Below are positions 30,205 to 42,848 of a stretch of DNA of 64,000 nt, piece after piece. Numbering within the stretch: the stretch's first letter is position 1; each line of letters opens with the position of its first letter. A program made the translations under genes and the position numbers. Under the pieces are notes generated by a model. That model was not told the DNA's origin. It searched no databases and worked only from the letters and a program-made list of their open reading frames with translations. Source of the stretch: Ricinus communis (taxonomy: Eukaryota; Streptophyta; Magnoliopsida; Malpighiales; Euphorbiaceae). The stretch spans positions 27,118,888 to 27,182,887 of the forward strand of contig NC_063260.1 in assembly GCF_019578655.1 (NCBI RefSeq). The letters run 5' to 3'.

Positions 30205-33200
30205 TCAAGGAGTGGCAACGTTTTCCTTAGCAAGAGGAGCGATCTCTTCGCCTTCAATGCCAGGCTCGCTGCCTGCAACCTCTAGGCCTAGGAGCATCTT
30301 CTCCCACAATCTTGCCGGTCCCTGCATTAATTCAATTTGCAAGTCAGGTACTGAAAGACACTTTCGTAATATTGGTTTCTCTCTAGACATGCTACCTTTC
30401 GTGCTTAGTGTAAGTGATGTACAAACCTTCCATGAGAAATCTTGGGCCATGCAATTCAAGACCATTTCTTTTAAAGCAGCAGTGGCATAAGTGGCAAGAG
30501 CTCGTACTACAGTTCTAACTACTGCAGCTACATCAGCTGGATCAACTCTGTCGCACTGGAAAAATTTTCCGTCAAGGATTCTTGTTAGTTCAGTATTAAG
30601 AGAGTAATCAGGTTAAACTTGACTAGAAGAATTGCGCTCTACTCACTTCAACATGGAAGGCTCCCATTTGAAATCCTGTGTAACCTTCATTAACAGTGTC
30701 AACAAGACCACCAGTGGAGGCAACAATGGGGACCTGCATCAAATTAGCAGAAGTTAAAGTAATTAACAGCCAATCACCAATTTAGACAACAACAAAAAAA
30801 CTCAGACTAGTAGCGTTCTTACTGTTCCATATCGCATTGCATGCAACTGAATGAGACCGCAGGGCTCAAATCTACTTGGGATCAACATAAAATCAGCTCC
30901 AGCAATGATCATGTGGGCCAATGGGACATTGAATTTTGCCACTCCTCTACATTTATCAGGGTACAGTACCTCCAGTTGCTCAATCTGCTTTTCAAAGGCT
31001 TTTTTGCCAGTGCCCTGAAGGAAAGAAAATATCATATCATTAGGCTTCAATATTGTGTTTCTCACAATTAGCAGTAACCCTAGAATAGACTTTCCTAATT
31101 CTTAATTTGTGATACTTACAAGGATTACAATTTGCACATTGTATTTAGCCAATTGTGAAATAGCTGCAACAAGGATATCTGAACCTTTCTGCTCTTCTAA
31201 TCTACCAATGAATCCTATTAAAGGAATGTTCCTATCAACAGGCAACCCAACTTCTGCTTGAAGGGCTTCCTTCAATAAAGGCTTTGCTTCTGTAACCTGA
31301 ACAAAGAAAAACTCCCAAAAATCATCCTCTTTACCATCAGAGCTGTATTGTTTGAGAACTTAAAACTTCCTATAAAGTACTTACAGTTGTGGCATCGTAG
31401 TTGATACCAATGTATTTATCTGTAGCAGGATTCCACTCCTGGACATCCATACCGTTTATGATTCCAGAAATACCAGTTTTACGGATGATGTTATCCAGCT
31501 CCACACCTCTTTCCACTCCAGAAATAACTTCCTCTGCATAGTATGGACTCACAGTCAAAACCCTGTCTGATTCCAAAACTCCAGCCTTCATCCAATTGAT
31601 TTTCCTTCCGTTGACTGGCTTGTCATACCTACAAAGAGCAAATAAGTCTTAAATACTCGGCAATACTCATAAATCAATCTTTATTCCAAGTCGTAATTGA
31701 ATTAGTAACTTGAATGCAAATGGTACCCATCAATAAAGTCAAAGGAGCTTTTGAATTGATCTGGCAAATTTAGAAGTGAGAAGTCTGAGAAGGCAAATCT
31801 GCCCTGGTATGCGATGTTGTGGATGCAAAAGGCAACCTGCCATCAATTTGGAAAAAGAAAAAGGTCAATAATCTCGCATAACACTTCCAAGCTAGCTAGA
31901 ATTGCAAATGGTTCGATTCCCAGAAATCAAGAGAACCATACCTTGGCATTTTTGTAAAGCCCATGGGGTTTGTACATGGCTTTCAGGTAACATGGGAGGA
32001 GAGCAGTGTGCCAATCATTAGCGACGAAGACTACATCCTCTCCTGCATTAAGAATTTAAGACAGCAAAAGGCATGTTCAAGATGGATACTTTTTCATAGA
32101 GAATAGAAAATCTAATACTTTATTGCAGAGAAGCATACCATATGGCCCCGAGAAGTTTTTGTTGCTGTTTAAGTTCAGAACTCTTGGGGCTTCCAGAGCA
32201 GCCTGAAAGCAACAGGAAAATTTAATTATCCATAAATTAGCTGTAAAAGTATACTAAAGTTGTGAAAACTACTATCTGCCATACATAGTAATCGGCAACA
32301 CTTCTTTTGCTATGCATACACATTTTACCATCCAACTGCTAGACAGCTGAATAAGTGGAAGCAAAAGTTGATAGTAAATTTCTTTTTATATATCACATAG
32401 ATACAGTTGAAGAAAATAGATTTATATAAATAGATGGTGATAAAGAAAAAGAAGATGCATGACTTACTAGGCACAGCAAGCTAAAACGTAGTTGGTTGTC
32501 TTTGTAGTCCAATCCTGCTGTTGGGCCATAGATTTTAGATCCAGTTTTGCCCCACACCTAAGTATTGAAACTTTAGAGTTTGAGAGGTAAAATACGAAAT
32601 TTTGAACATTCTATCTTATGATTGGCCTTGGAAACAAGAATGAGTAAGAGATAGTATCGAACCTTCTCAAGGAACATTGGGTGATCGACGAAGACACGAT
32701 CAACTCCTCTCTTGTAGCAGTGGAAGAAGCGAATAGTTTCAACTCTGTCACCAACTGTAATCTGCAAATAAGAGATATTAGAAACTTGAAATCGACTGGG
32801 ATAGATACCAAATGTAGAAAAAGGAACATGAAACAGAAATAATTATTACCTCAACCAAGACACATGTGTCCCAAGCATCCTTATACTGGTCATAGCGGGG
32901 AGAGACAGTCATGACACGGTGACCTCTTGCCTGAGCAACGACAATTGGGACAAATTAAGCATAACTAGAAACAGAGACTGTATCATTCGATATAAGAGAA
33001 AAAATAATAAGAAGATCTCACAGCCAAGGCAGGAGGAAGTCCACCAAGAACATCGCCGAGTCCACCAGTTTTGCTCCACGGACCAACTTCAGCACCAACG
33101 AACACTAAGTTCATTCCTTGTCCACAAACAATGCTGCAAGATGGCCTGTCCTTCTGAACTGCACTTGGCACTTTTTTTCCAGCTTTAGTAGCAAGTGACC

Positions 33201-33348
33201 TCATTTGGAGCTTATCCACCATGTTCACGCTCCTTAAACCATTGTGAGTTATGCTTTGAGACTTCATTCCAGTCTGAGACGACTCATGGCTGTTCAGCTG
33301 TGAGCTTCTTGACACGAACTGGGCAGCTGCTGTTACTGTACTAGCCAT
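30205..33348 (-). CDS. GBSSI: Granule-bound starch synthase I, plastid
   Basis: Thirteen coding exons on the minus strand give 605 residues: 33348-33022, 32930-32850, 32761-32663, 32557-32468, 32202-32139, 32042-31942, 31836-31727, 31628-31385, 31296-31120, 31014-30823, 30733-30647, 30555-30427, 30321-30205. Junctions are GT-AG and in frame, and the length matches the family (about 600). The first ~75 residues are a Ser/Thr-rich plastid transit peptide, with cleavage likely near C75-G76. The ADP-glucose-binding KTGGL is at 93-97. FEPCG (480-484) and STGGL (501-505) belong to the GT5 C-terminal lobe. The enzyme elongates amylose on starch granules using ADP-glucose. The exon pattern is that of eudicot waxy genes. 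A leader intron (33560-33362) precedes the start codon. Confidence 0.97.
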
Positions 33349-33361
33349 ACCACCACTCTCC

Positions 33362-33560
33362 CTGTAAGATATCGGTTTCTTGATTAAACAATGATGTCAA
33401 ATCTTCTTTTTTATAAACAAAAAAATGATGGATATAAATAAAGAATTATTACTTTTTTTTAGTAGTGAATTTGAAAACAACAAACTAACGAGAAAATCAC
33501 TCGACTAAATCAAAAGAAATGTTAAAGAAAACCAAACAGAAACAGAAAAGAGCTACTTAC
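33362..33560 (-). other. 5' leader intron of the GBSSI gene
   Basis: On the minus strand a donor AAGCTT|GTAAGT lies at 33561/33560. The acceptor TTACAG ends at 33362, 13 bases before the start codon at 33348. GBSSI genes of other eudicots also have a leader intron. Splicing is predicted from sequence only. Confidence 0.75.
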
Positions 33561-33719
33561 AAGCTTAAGCAAAGGAGTTTGTTAGTATGTGTTCCTGGAG
33601 TGGAGGAGGTGAAGTGATTTTGTTAAATTGTAAGCTAAGTCCACTCCTAGCTCTCACTGAAATTTTTGCTAGCAGGGAGGTGGGGATTTGTAGTGCGCGA
33701 ATAGGTAGACGTAATATTA

Positions 33720-33796
33720 CACGTGGGGTTATGATAATGGTTACAGATGCCACCATTCATTAGGCACCTCAGGATCTGGGTCCATGAAATCACGTG
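33720..33796. promoter_or_regulatory. Two G-boxes upstream of GBSSI
   Basis: CACGTG occurs at 33720-33725 and 33791-33796, about 160 and 230 bases upstream of the presumed leader exon (33561 and above). bZIP and bHLH factors bind this palindrome in light-, sugar- and ABA-responsive promoters. Their role here is inferred. Confidence 0.45.
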
Positions 33797-33799
33797 AAT

Positions 33800-34530
33800 A
33801 TGGGTCCCATCCTCCATCGCATCTGGTGATCAGAGCGCAGGAATATCCCAGAAACTTGAGGCCGTTTAGATTATTTTTATTTTCTTTTTTGTTTTTATAT
33901 TCCCTAGGTGGGAGAAAAAACGACACCGTAATTACCAGTAAGTGGGACTGTGGGAGTGGGTCCAATTCAAAGGTGAGCCATCAGCTATGAAACGATATGC
34001 CTGTCGCCCGTGAAAGGACCTTTCACTCAAATTTTATTGCTTCTTGTTTTTTTTTTTTTTTCCAATAAATTTAAAGAATAATTGTCATAATAATAAAGAA
34101 AGAAAGGAAGAAAAATGAACGGTGGAATATAAAGCAGAGGTAAACATCTGAATCCCATGTCGTGAAGTGCAGAGGAGTGGGGCTTGTAGATTTTTTTGCA
34201 GGCAACAATCATTCAATGATAATAATAATAATCAATCCCTCTGTTTCTGAATTCCAACTTGACAGTTGACTGCCAAACCTGTGGAGTCTGGTCATTATAA
34301 TTCCAAATAATTATCAATATCAACTCACTCAAATACACATGTTAACATTCTTTCTAAATAAAATGAAACTCTGTTTTAGAATGCTGAGGCAAAGGCAAGT
34401 TAATAATCCAAGGTGCATTATCGGTCCTGCACTGCAACTAAATTAATGATGCATGCCACCACTCCTCCAACTGTAAATTTGCATATGCATGTTTTTATCC
34501 CAACATAATTTAGCTCTGAAGTGCCCTAAC
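33800..34530. other. Intergenic sequence upstream of GBSSI
   Basis: No supported gene. Distal promoter of GBSSI plus AT-rich sequence, with a short AAT/ATA run near 34218. Confidence 0.5.
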
Positions 34531-35470
34531 ATTATGTTTTTCGTTTCTTTAGTTTGATTTTTATCCGAAGGGCAGAAAGCCAAGGAAACGAAGCCAAAAT
34601 GGGTAGATACAAATCAAGGTTGTATTTTGTGGCCAGGAGTTGCTTCGTTAAAAAAATGCATGCCCTCCATTTCTATACACCTCATGTGAATTGTAAGGCC
34701 TTTTTCATGGATATGGATGCTTGCCGCAACAAGACAATAACAAATTTGTGGGGCCATTTCACATTTCCAGTATCTACGCTTGAGGGTCAAATGCAACGCC
34801 AATGTTGAGAAAATCTGAGCTTGAAGATGTTCTAACATGCCATAATCATCTTCCTTGCAGAGACTCTGTGGCTTCATGTGCAATCACTTTGAGATCACAT
34901 CTTAAATAAAAGCTTAAGGCTTCAAAGTTTCACCAGCTGCATTGGGCCATTTTTTACTTGAATACCAAGCATTATAAGCCAACTATAATGAACCGACGAA
35001 AGCAACTCAGTCAAGTAAAAGGTTCAATCAAATATGTTTTTGCTTTCTCTGGTTTGATAGTTTTTGGCAAAGGGAAACAAATGAAAGGTTATATTTTGTG
35101 GCCAGGAGTCGCTTTCTTGAGAAATGCTTACACTTCATGTGAATTGTAAGGCCTTTTTCATGGAAATGGATGCTTGCCACAACGAGAAAATACCAACTTT
35201 GTGGGACCATTTCATATTCTCAATATCTGCGATTGAGGCTTAAATGCAACACCATTGTTAAGTAAATCTGAGCTTCAAGATTTTTAACATGTCATAATCA
35301 TCTTCCTTGCAAAGATTGTGTATCTTTAATGTAACTATGCGCAATCAGTTTCAGATCACATCTTTAAATAATCTTAGACCTTAAGTTTCATTGGACTGCA
35401 TTTTTCTATTTTCCCCTAATGTTTCATATTCATCCCGGCCTTTGAGCCGATGAAAGCAATAATTGTTAGA
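34531..35470. repeat. Tandem repeat of a ~0.5 kb unit, two diverged copies
   Basis: Positions 34531-35030 and 35031-35470 align end to end at about a 500-base offset. Shared blocks include TTTTGTGGCCAGGAGT, GTGAATTGTAAGGCCTTTTT, GGATGCTTGCC and CATAATCATCTTCCTTGC. The copies differ by many substitutions and small indels, so the duplication is not recent. Short open frames in both copies are not conserved with each other. I do not recognise the sequence; it could be a remnant of a transposon or a decayed exon. No terminal repeats were found. Confidence 0.85.
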
Positions 35471-35668
35471 GATCTAATCTAAATCATATTGGAGGTTATT
35501 AAATTTAAATTAACCCTTGAGATCAAATCAATTGCTATATTTATATGAAAACAGAAATACATAGAATATCCATCGTTTATAATTAAGTGGAAAAAACTCA
35601 TCTCTTTGATTTTATTTTTTTCTTTTTTGATATCAAAAATCTTTTTTACCTAATTTGGGCAGAAAATT

Positions 35669-35725
<57 letters not shown>

Positions 35726-38024
35726 TTTACATTTATATCTATTATGAACAGAAAACATAACTATATTCTTAATAATTCATCTCATCAAAAATTTAGTATT
35801 TTCAACTTCTCTTTCAATTATTCTGTTTCATAATTTTCAAATAAAAGTTATTTTTAGCTCATGCAATATATATGTACCCTAGCTTGTCCTTCAGAATAGA
35901 TATAAAGGTCCTTGATAAACAATTGTTAATAATTCAGATAAACAAATTTTAAGGATTCAATGTCGAGAGAATGGAATGTTCAAAGACCAACAAAAAAAAA
36001 AAGAGTTTTTTTCTAATTAATTTGAACTTAAATATAAGAATGTATTAGGCCTAAACGCTAATTCAAATTTAAATTTTAAATTTTTTAATATTTTTATTTG
36101 ATTGTTTCAAAATTTTAAAATAATTATACGTTTGATTTATTTTTAAATATTTTTTAATAATAATTTTTAAAATTTCATAATAAAAACGATGGCATGGAAA
36201 ATTGATTGATTGAGCTTACTAAAATAATAACAATTGTGAATCAGCAAAAAAGTTTATCCAAAACTTAATAATATGGTTTATCTTATATCATATTTTTATT
36301 TCAATTCACTAATTTTTTTTTAGTAAACAGAATTAATTTGTAAATTTTTTATTATAAAATTATAAAATTTATTTTCAAAAAGTGTTTTAAAAATAAAGTA
36401 AAAGCATGAATATTTATTTTAAAATTTTAAAATAGTGAATAAAGTTATTAAAAAATATAAAATATAAAATTAATTAATAATTAGGCCAATGTATTAAAAG
36501 AAAATTGAAAAAAGGGTTGAAAAATGCTTACATCAAGATAAAAGACACTCATTATGTTCCTAAAAAGAAAAAAAGAAAAAAAAAAAAGGTAAAAAATGGA
36601 TTAGACTGGTTTTCACCAAAGAGCAATAGTAGTTGTCAACACCCTGAGTGGCAACCATAGACCGCCAGTCACAAAATATCTACCAGCTTATGACTTGAGT
36701 AGCACACCACTGAAAGCTTTTTTGGGACTTTGCTTGAGGCAAAATAGAACATAAAGCAGCCAATAAACCAATGGTTACTCCACGTAAAACTTAATTAGAA
36801 TATTCCCTCGGATATCCTTCATTACAAAAGCCTTTTATTTATTCCTTTCTAATTAGGTACTATTTCAATTTCATTTCATCTCATAACTTTTTGAATTAAT
36901 TCGTCCACTAATCTTTTCTTTTCTTAACAATTCAACCAATCTTAGCTTTATATGTTAAAGGCATTTAGAGATTCAAAATAGCAAAAAATGGGTAAATACA
37001 AATCGTATTGATTCAGAAGATAATTAAGTGAGCACATCGGATTTCAACTTTATACTAATTTGTCTAAACTCATTTAACGAGGTACATTTTAAACTGAAAA
37101 AAGAGAAAACTGATTCCTTAAAAGTCAATATTGTGAGCTGGCTCATTCGCACTCTTGAGCAACGAGAGAGAGCTAATGTGGGATAGCCCCCACTCCTTTC
37201 TAGAATTTTTCATTATTTAAAGTTAATTTAGTTGCAAAATATTAATAATTTGATATAAAAAAATATAAATTGAAACATTTATTGAATTATATCAAAAATT
37301 AGAACGTTAAATTGATGAGATGATCCAAATTCTAATAACTAAATATATATTTGGCCCATCTTTTTTTAAGGAAAAGAAAATCACTTAAAACTTATATTAA
37401 ATATTTATAATTTTCTAGTAAAGAATTTAGTAATTTAATTTTTTGTTTATAGTTAATAAACATGTTTAAGCTCATAAGACATAAAAGAGAATTTAATGAA
37501 ATCAACCCCAACTGATAAACGTGTTAAAAATCCAAACTAATTCGACTTAAGTTAGGTAAATTGCAACTCTAATTGCCATTTTAATAAAACGTGCGATCCA
37601 ACTCATTTGAATTACAACTAACAAACGGTGCCGGCTGAATATCAACTCATACAGCTCATCCAGCCACAGAAAACCAAATTCACAACTAATTACTTATGCA
37701 AACAGCCTTTAAAGCAATTTGAATAGCTTAACTAACAATTAAGATACCAATGCCAAGAACTCGCAAAGCACCAACAGCATATTGACAAAATTATTATTAT
37801 TTAAAAAAAATAATAACAAAGAAACTGTTTTTGGTTACAACTTACAACCCACCAAAATGTATGAACACGGAAAAGCCGAACTACAATAATAATGACACAA
37901 AAAATTAACAACAAAATGCTCTCTTTCTCTTTAATCACATCTTAACCAATTGGGTTTGCCTCAACAAATTCTACAAAAACAGAAGATTAAATGGGAAAAA
38001 TAAAAGATAGACAACAGTATTACT
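35471..38024. other. AT-rich intergenic sequence
   Basis: No supported gene. A TA microsatellite spans about 35677-35722. Near 37135-37200 a GC-richer patch (around GTGGGATAGCCCCCACTCC) looks like the terminal part of an old retroelement, but no partner copy was found. Confidence 0.4.
35677..35722. repeat. (TA)n microsatellite
   Basis: TA dinucleotide run of about 23 units. Confidence 0.9.
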
Positions 38025-38507
38025 TCACCGATGAGCCGTAATTAGGGTTTCAATGAACCTCAAACCATCAAATCGTGGCGCGAATTTCTCCTTGTCTGAG
38101 GACGGTGCACAAGCATTTGATGCGCCAAGCTTCCCCATTACAGAACTAGATGATCCCTGTTAATAACATATTATTATAATGAGACCAAGAAACAATAAAA
38201 TAAAATAAAATCTTTCCAGGAATTTAATCATCTCTAATTGACAAGCGTCGCCAAAATTAAATGTTTCCATACAATATACAGGGAGATTTCTCTCAAAATC
38301 GAAGGCCTTCTTTTTAAAGAAAAGAAACTAACACAAACAAAAACCATAACCCATCAAAAAAGAAAAGGGACATTTTTTAGAAAAAAAAGACAGAAAAGAA
38401 AATACCTGATTGGAGGAAGGATGAAAAGCCACGTCGCTGTCACCGGCAGAGAAAGCCACGGTGGAGGCTGCCAGGACAGAAGCCACAAGAGTGCAAGTTC
38501 CCTTCAT
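38025..38507 (-). CDS. Small protein, 77 residues, FAPRFDGLRFIETL motif
   Basis: Two exons on the minus strand: 38507-38406 (34 codons) and 38156-38025 (43 codons plus stop), joined by a GT-AG intron in phase 0. The N-terminus (MKGTCTLVASVLAAST) is a short hydrophobic segment that could be a signal or anchor. The middle is serine-rich. The C-terminus holds FAPRFDGLRFIETL and ends TAHR. I have seen similar short plant proteins with this ending but know no function. The motif is shared with the gene at 42849-43088. The ORF is too short for automatic six-frame detection because of the intron. Splicing and the matching motif make it a real gene rather than chance. Confidence 0.75.
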
Positions 38508-41500
38508 ATTATTTGGCTAAAAAATTAAATTGAAGATGAGAAAGCTCCGATGAGAAATGGACGAAACCCGACGAAGCTCGCCGGATCTCGACCAGGGCTG
38601 CAATTGCGTCTTTTGGTATTTGAATCACTGTGACATGTGGTGTGGCATTTATATTTCGGTGCATCCTGATTTAACGGGATTTAACTTAATTTTTAATTCC
38701 GTTCCACGTAGATTTTGGGCCATTCGTTTTCTCTAATAAATAATGGCCACGTGTACTCGTGAGTTAGTTTGGTTGGGGTTGGAGTTGAACCAAAGGCGAT
38801 CAAAGTTAAGTGATGAATTGATGTATATTTTTTTCTGTCTGTTTGTTTGTTTGTTAGTATTTTTCAGAGTTGAGAATAAAATAAAATAAAAGGAAGGTAG
38901 GTTGCTTTGATTGGAGAGAAAGGCTCGATGCCATGCGTCCGTGAATTTCTGATAGGAGATTTTTCTTCGTGTACGGGCTCTCATTTCAGAAATTGTCTGC
39001 TGCGTTTTGCGTAAGCTGGATGCCGTTTCAGTCTATGACTCTCTGCTGTCTGTCAACAAAAAAATATAAATAAAATATCAAGTCCGATTCTCGAGGTTTC
39101 TTTTATTATTTCTTTTATCTTTATTAGGGCCTGCTGTTAGGCTAGCCCTAAGCATTAAATTATTTTATAGGAAAAAATACTCAGATATGACTCTCAAGCA
39201 GTGGACATTAAAAAGTGTTTGTTCAGAAAATTTAATTCTTTTCAATTCAGAAATTGGGGGTTCATGGAAATGGAAACCCTTCCTCCTTTTTTCCTCAATT
39301 CTTTTAACGCAAGGCAGGCAGACAAACTTCTGTTAATTGGGAGATTCTGCGGATATGGAGCCCAGCCCAGAACAATAAGGGTGATTTTATCATTTTTACA
39401 ATTTTCATGAATCCTCTCACCTTCCCATGGCTCTCAATTGAAAGAGCAAAATAGTTCGAAACAAACAATAAAAAAGACATATTAATTGAAATCATTACTT
39501 TTTTTTTTTTTTTTTTTGTTTTCTACAAGACTGAGTTTCTATTTTCCACGGACAATTACTTTTTAAGCCCTATAAGTAGGACCCAGGTAAATCTAGTTTA
39601 ACCTTTGATACAGTGCAAGGTAAAATCCATATGAATTCCTTCACCTCCGCTTGAAATTTAAAAGAAGCGGTGCCACATTCATTATTACAAGCTCAAGCTG
39701 AGCGGTCTTTCCTTTATCCATTTCAAGGCAGAGTGGAGGGTGGTGGTCTTCTCTCTTAAACCCTTCCATTCTCATACACTTCTCTATCCGATTAAAAGAA
39801 AATATCAAAACTGAAGGATCCGGCAAGAGAGAGAGCTAAGAGAGTTGGAGGATTATTGGTTAATAGAATTTATAAAATAAAAACGAAATAAACTATCCGA
39901 TTGAATACCGAATTTTGAAGATCCAACTCTTATGCATATTATTATATCATAATAAAATGGTTATTTATCTTTATTAGTAAAGAAACTATACTTTGTATAT
40001 ATTAAGGTTTTATGTTTTTTTTTTTGTAAAATTTTCATATTATTTTTTTAAAAAATATTATACTTGAACTTTTAAATAGGAGTTTTATCTTTGATAAAAA
40101 GAATTTCTGATATAAGGGACATCCCTTACTGAAGTAGGCATTTCGAAATAGTTGAGCTAGCAGAGATCCAACCTCTAAATTAAGTGATTTTTATTCATAT
40201 TTTATCAAAAAATTACATTCCTTCAAGTAGCTTTTTAACTAATGATTTTTAACCTCTTTCATTTTTGTATATATAATTTTTTAATTATATTCACTTTTAT
40301 TTATTTTCCATGTACTTTAAATAAAAATATAAAAAAATTAAAAAAAGAGAACAAAAATTGTATAACAATAAACTTGAAAGGTGTTATAGATAAAAAAATA
40401 ATTGAAAAATGTCAAAAATTAAATTAATAAAATCTAAAGATGAGACTATAAATTATGCCTAACAAAATTTGTATCAATGTAATAAGAAAATGATTCAAAT
40501 GGCATGCTTTGGTGATAATGAGTAGGGGCTCAATCGAGTCGAGTTGCGCCCAACTTTTAAATGTTCATGTTCGGCTCAAAACTCGTTTAAATTGAGCTTG
40601 AGCTCGATTACTTTTTATATATTTTAGCTCGATTTTAACTCATTTTAATTATTTCAAATTCAAGTTCAGTTCGAAATCAGCTTGTAGTAGATTTGGTTAT
40701 AAGTTCGAATTCAAATTCGTTTTTAAGTTTAAATTTAAATCGAATTCAGATTCGCATACAAACTCAAATTTAGCTTGCATTTACCAAATATGCTTGTAAA
40801 TTACATATGTATTTGTAACTAGTAATAAAAGGGCTGGGCTGAACCTTTTATGGAGCATTGCTACTGCAGTGAAATTCCCCAATTAAAGATGTGCGATAAC
40901 CTGATTTCTCCTCCCTATAAGTTAAAATAAAATTGGCCCCTTTCTTACCAAATCAATAACCTTTTTACCTAAACAAAAAAGTTATGCATATTCGCTATTT
41001 TACATTTAACGTTTATATTTAAATAAGATTTAATCGTAAATTTTTAAATAGATATATAGACATATAAAAAATATTTAAAAAATGACAGTTTAAATATAAA
41101 TAAATGTAAAAATATTGCTAGTTTAGTAGTTGGACATTCTTTTATTTTTTATTTTACACTTTTTTTTCTTTTATAACTACTATTATTATTTTATATATTT
41201 TTACTTTAAAAATAATATTTTGATAAAAATAAGAAATAATTAAATATTAATTAATTAAATTGAAAAAATATTATTATAATGATAATAAAAATATAAAATG
41301 AAAAGATAATGAAAAAATTATAGCCAATATTCATTATCACGAAGATTTTTTAAATTTAAAGTTGTGTTTGATTTTAGATTAATTATCCAACTTAAAGCTA
41401 AATAACTGTAATAAAATAAAAATAATATATTGACCAAATTAAAATTTAGTGTAAAGTTAAGTTCCAATTGATATAATTATTTATAAAATATTATTCAACT

Positions 41501-42700
41501 AATATAATATCTAAAAATTTTAATCTAATTTAATAATAATCCTTAAATAATATTTTAATATTTATTTAGGTAGTAATAAATATTTAATTCTTAATATATT
41601 TTATTTTGTTAATTATTTTTAATATATATGAAAAAGTAATAAAATATAAAAGAAGGTGACGATGGAGGTAGTGGATGTTAGTCCCATAATACCTTCAAAA
41701 AATCAAAGATAAAAAATGTAATTTGTGAACCTTATTTTAGGGGCTGAAAGTTAGAAAGAAGGCAGGATAAAAAGCAAAAGTTTTCATATGAATTTTTTTT
41801 TTTTTAAATGTAAATTAAAAGTTTTAAAATTCCTCTGTAAATTGTGTCTCTTAGATGACACACCACATCACTGCAGTTGATAATTGGTTGGGATGACGTG
41901 ATGTGGGTATGAAGATTTTGGATAGTAATAAGAATTTATGGGTAATTAATTGAGATACGTAGGTGTTTGGTGGTGGTATGTAAAAAAAAGTATAAAAATG
42001 TAAGTATATAAAGAACTAAAATCATAGATTTTTTTATAATTATTTAAGAAAAACGTATAAAGTTTAGTTTTCTCAATAAAATTTACAAGCATAACATTAA
42101 AGTGAAAGTGAAGGAATTGAGGCAAAACGTAAAATGGCTTTAACAAAAACAAAAAACAAAAAAATGGTCTTTTAAGTCACCCTTAAATTATTAAGATGAG
42201 TTAAAAAAGGAAATGATGGATCTACCCAATACGTCATTCAGCTATCCCTTATGGCACCTTATCGTGACACTGACACAGATGTTTTTGCTTGCAAGATAAT
42301 CCCGAGGCCATCAACCTATGCCTGGAATGTGGAAAAATATTTATATGATTTATTTGAAAATAATAAAAACTCTCTTTATTTTCTTTTCTCAAAACAAAAC
42401 TTTCCAAACATAAACTCAGGGGCCCATTGGGCTCGTCGTTGAGCAGAATTTGAGGGCTAATGCGTTCACATGCAAGTGTAGTCAATAAGTTAGGAGAATG
42501 CATGGAATCTTCATTCCCAAAGTAAACCAGCTTGCACCCCTTAATAGTAAAATACTACTTGACGTGTCTGGTGGAGGCGGCGTCGTTCTTCCATTGCGAA
42601 AGCTGTCAAAACACGCTTTTGATCCCAAATCCCTCTTGACCAAGTAAACACTGCACTAACTTGGAAACCCAATTCTCCACCACCTTCCACTCAAACCCCA
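38508..42700. other. Intergenic region between the two small-protein genes
   Basis: No supported gene. It is AT-rich and holds long poly-A/T runs. Around 40525-40750 the sequence is rich in GAGTCGAG, GAGCTTGAGCTCG and AGCTCGAT motifs and starts with TAGGGGCTCAATCGAGTCGAG-like sequence. This resembles one end of a non-autonomous hAT-type element, but the other end is not clear. Confidence 0.4.
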
Positions 42701-42720
42701 TACACACATATAATATAAAG
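42557..42720 (+). promoter_or_regulatory. Promoter elements of the 79-residue protein gene
   Basis: A TATA-like TATAATATAAAG lies at 42709-42720, about 130 bases before the start codon. Upstream are TGACG (42560-42564, as-1-like), a W-box core on the minus strand (42605-42609) and TTGACC (42636-42641). W-boxes and as-1-like sites are typical of WRKY- and TGA-controlled defence genes. Their function here is inferred. Confidence 0.5.
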
Positions 42721-42848
42721 GCTTTCCTTACATTACTACTGTCCATCCAACAAACACAGATTAATTCCACACCCCACATTCAAAGTTTAACTAGTAATTA
42801 AATTCTCTCTCTTTTTTCTCTCTGTTTCAATACCAAAACAATCCAACC

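Noticed and set aside
31905..31925. GGTTCGATTCC resembling a tRNA B box
   Set aside because: It lies in a GBSSI intron and no A box or acceptor stem is found at the right distance.
34614..34883. 89-codon minus-strand frame in repeat copy 1
   Set aside because: The second copy does not keep the frame, so it is unlikely to be coding.
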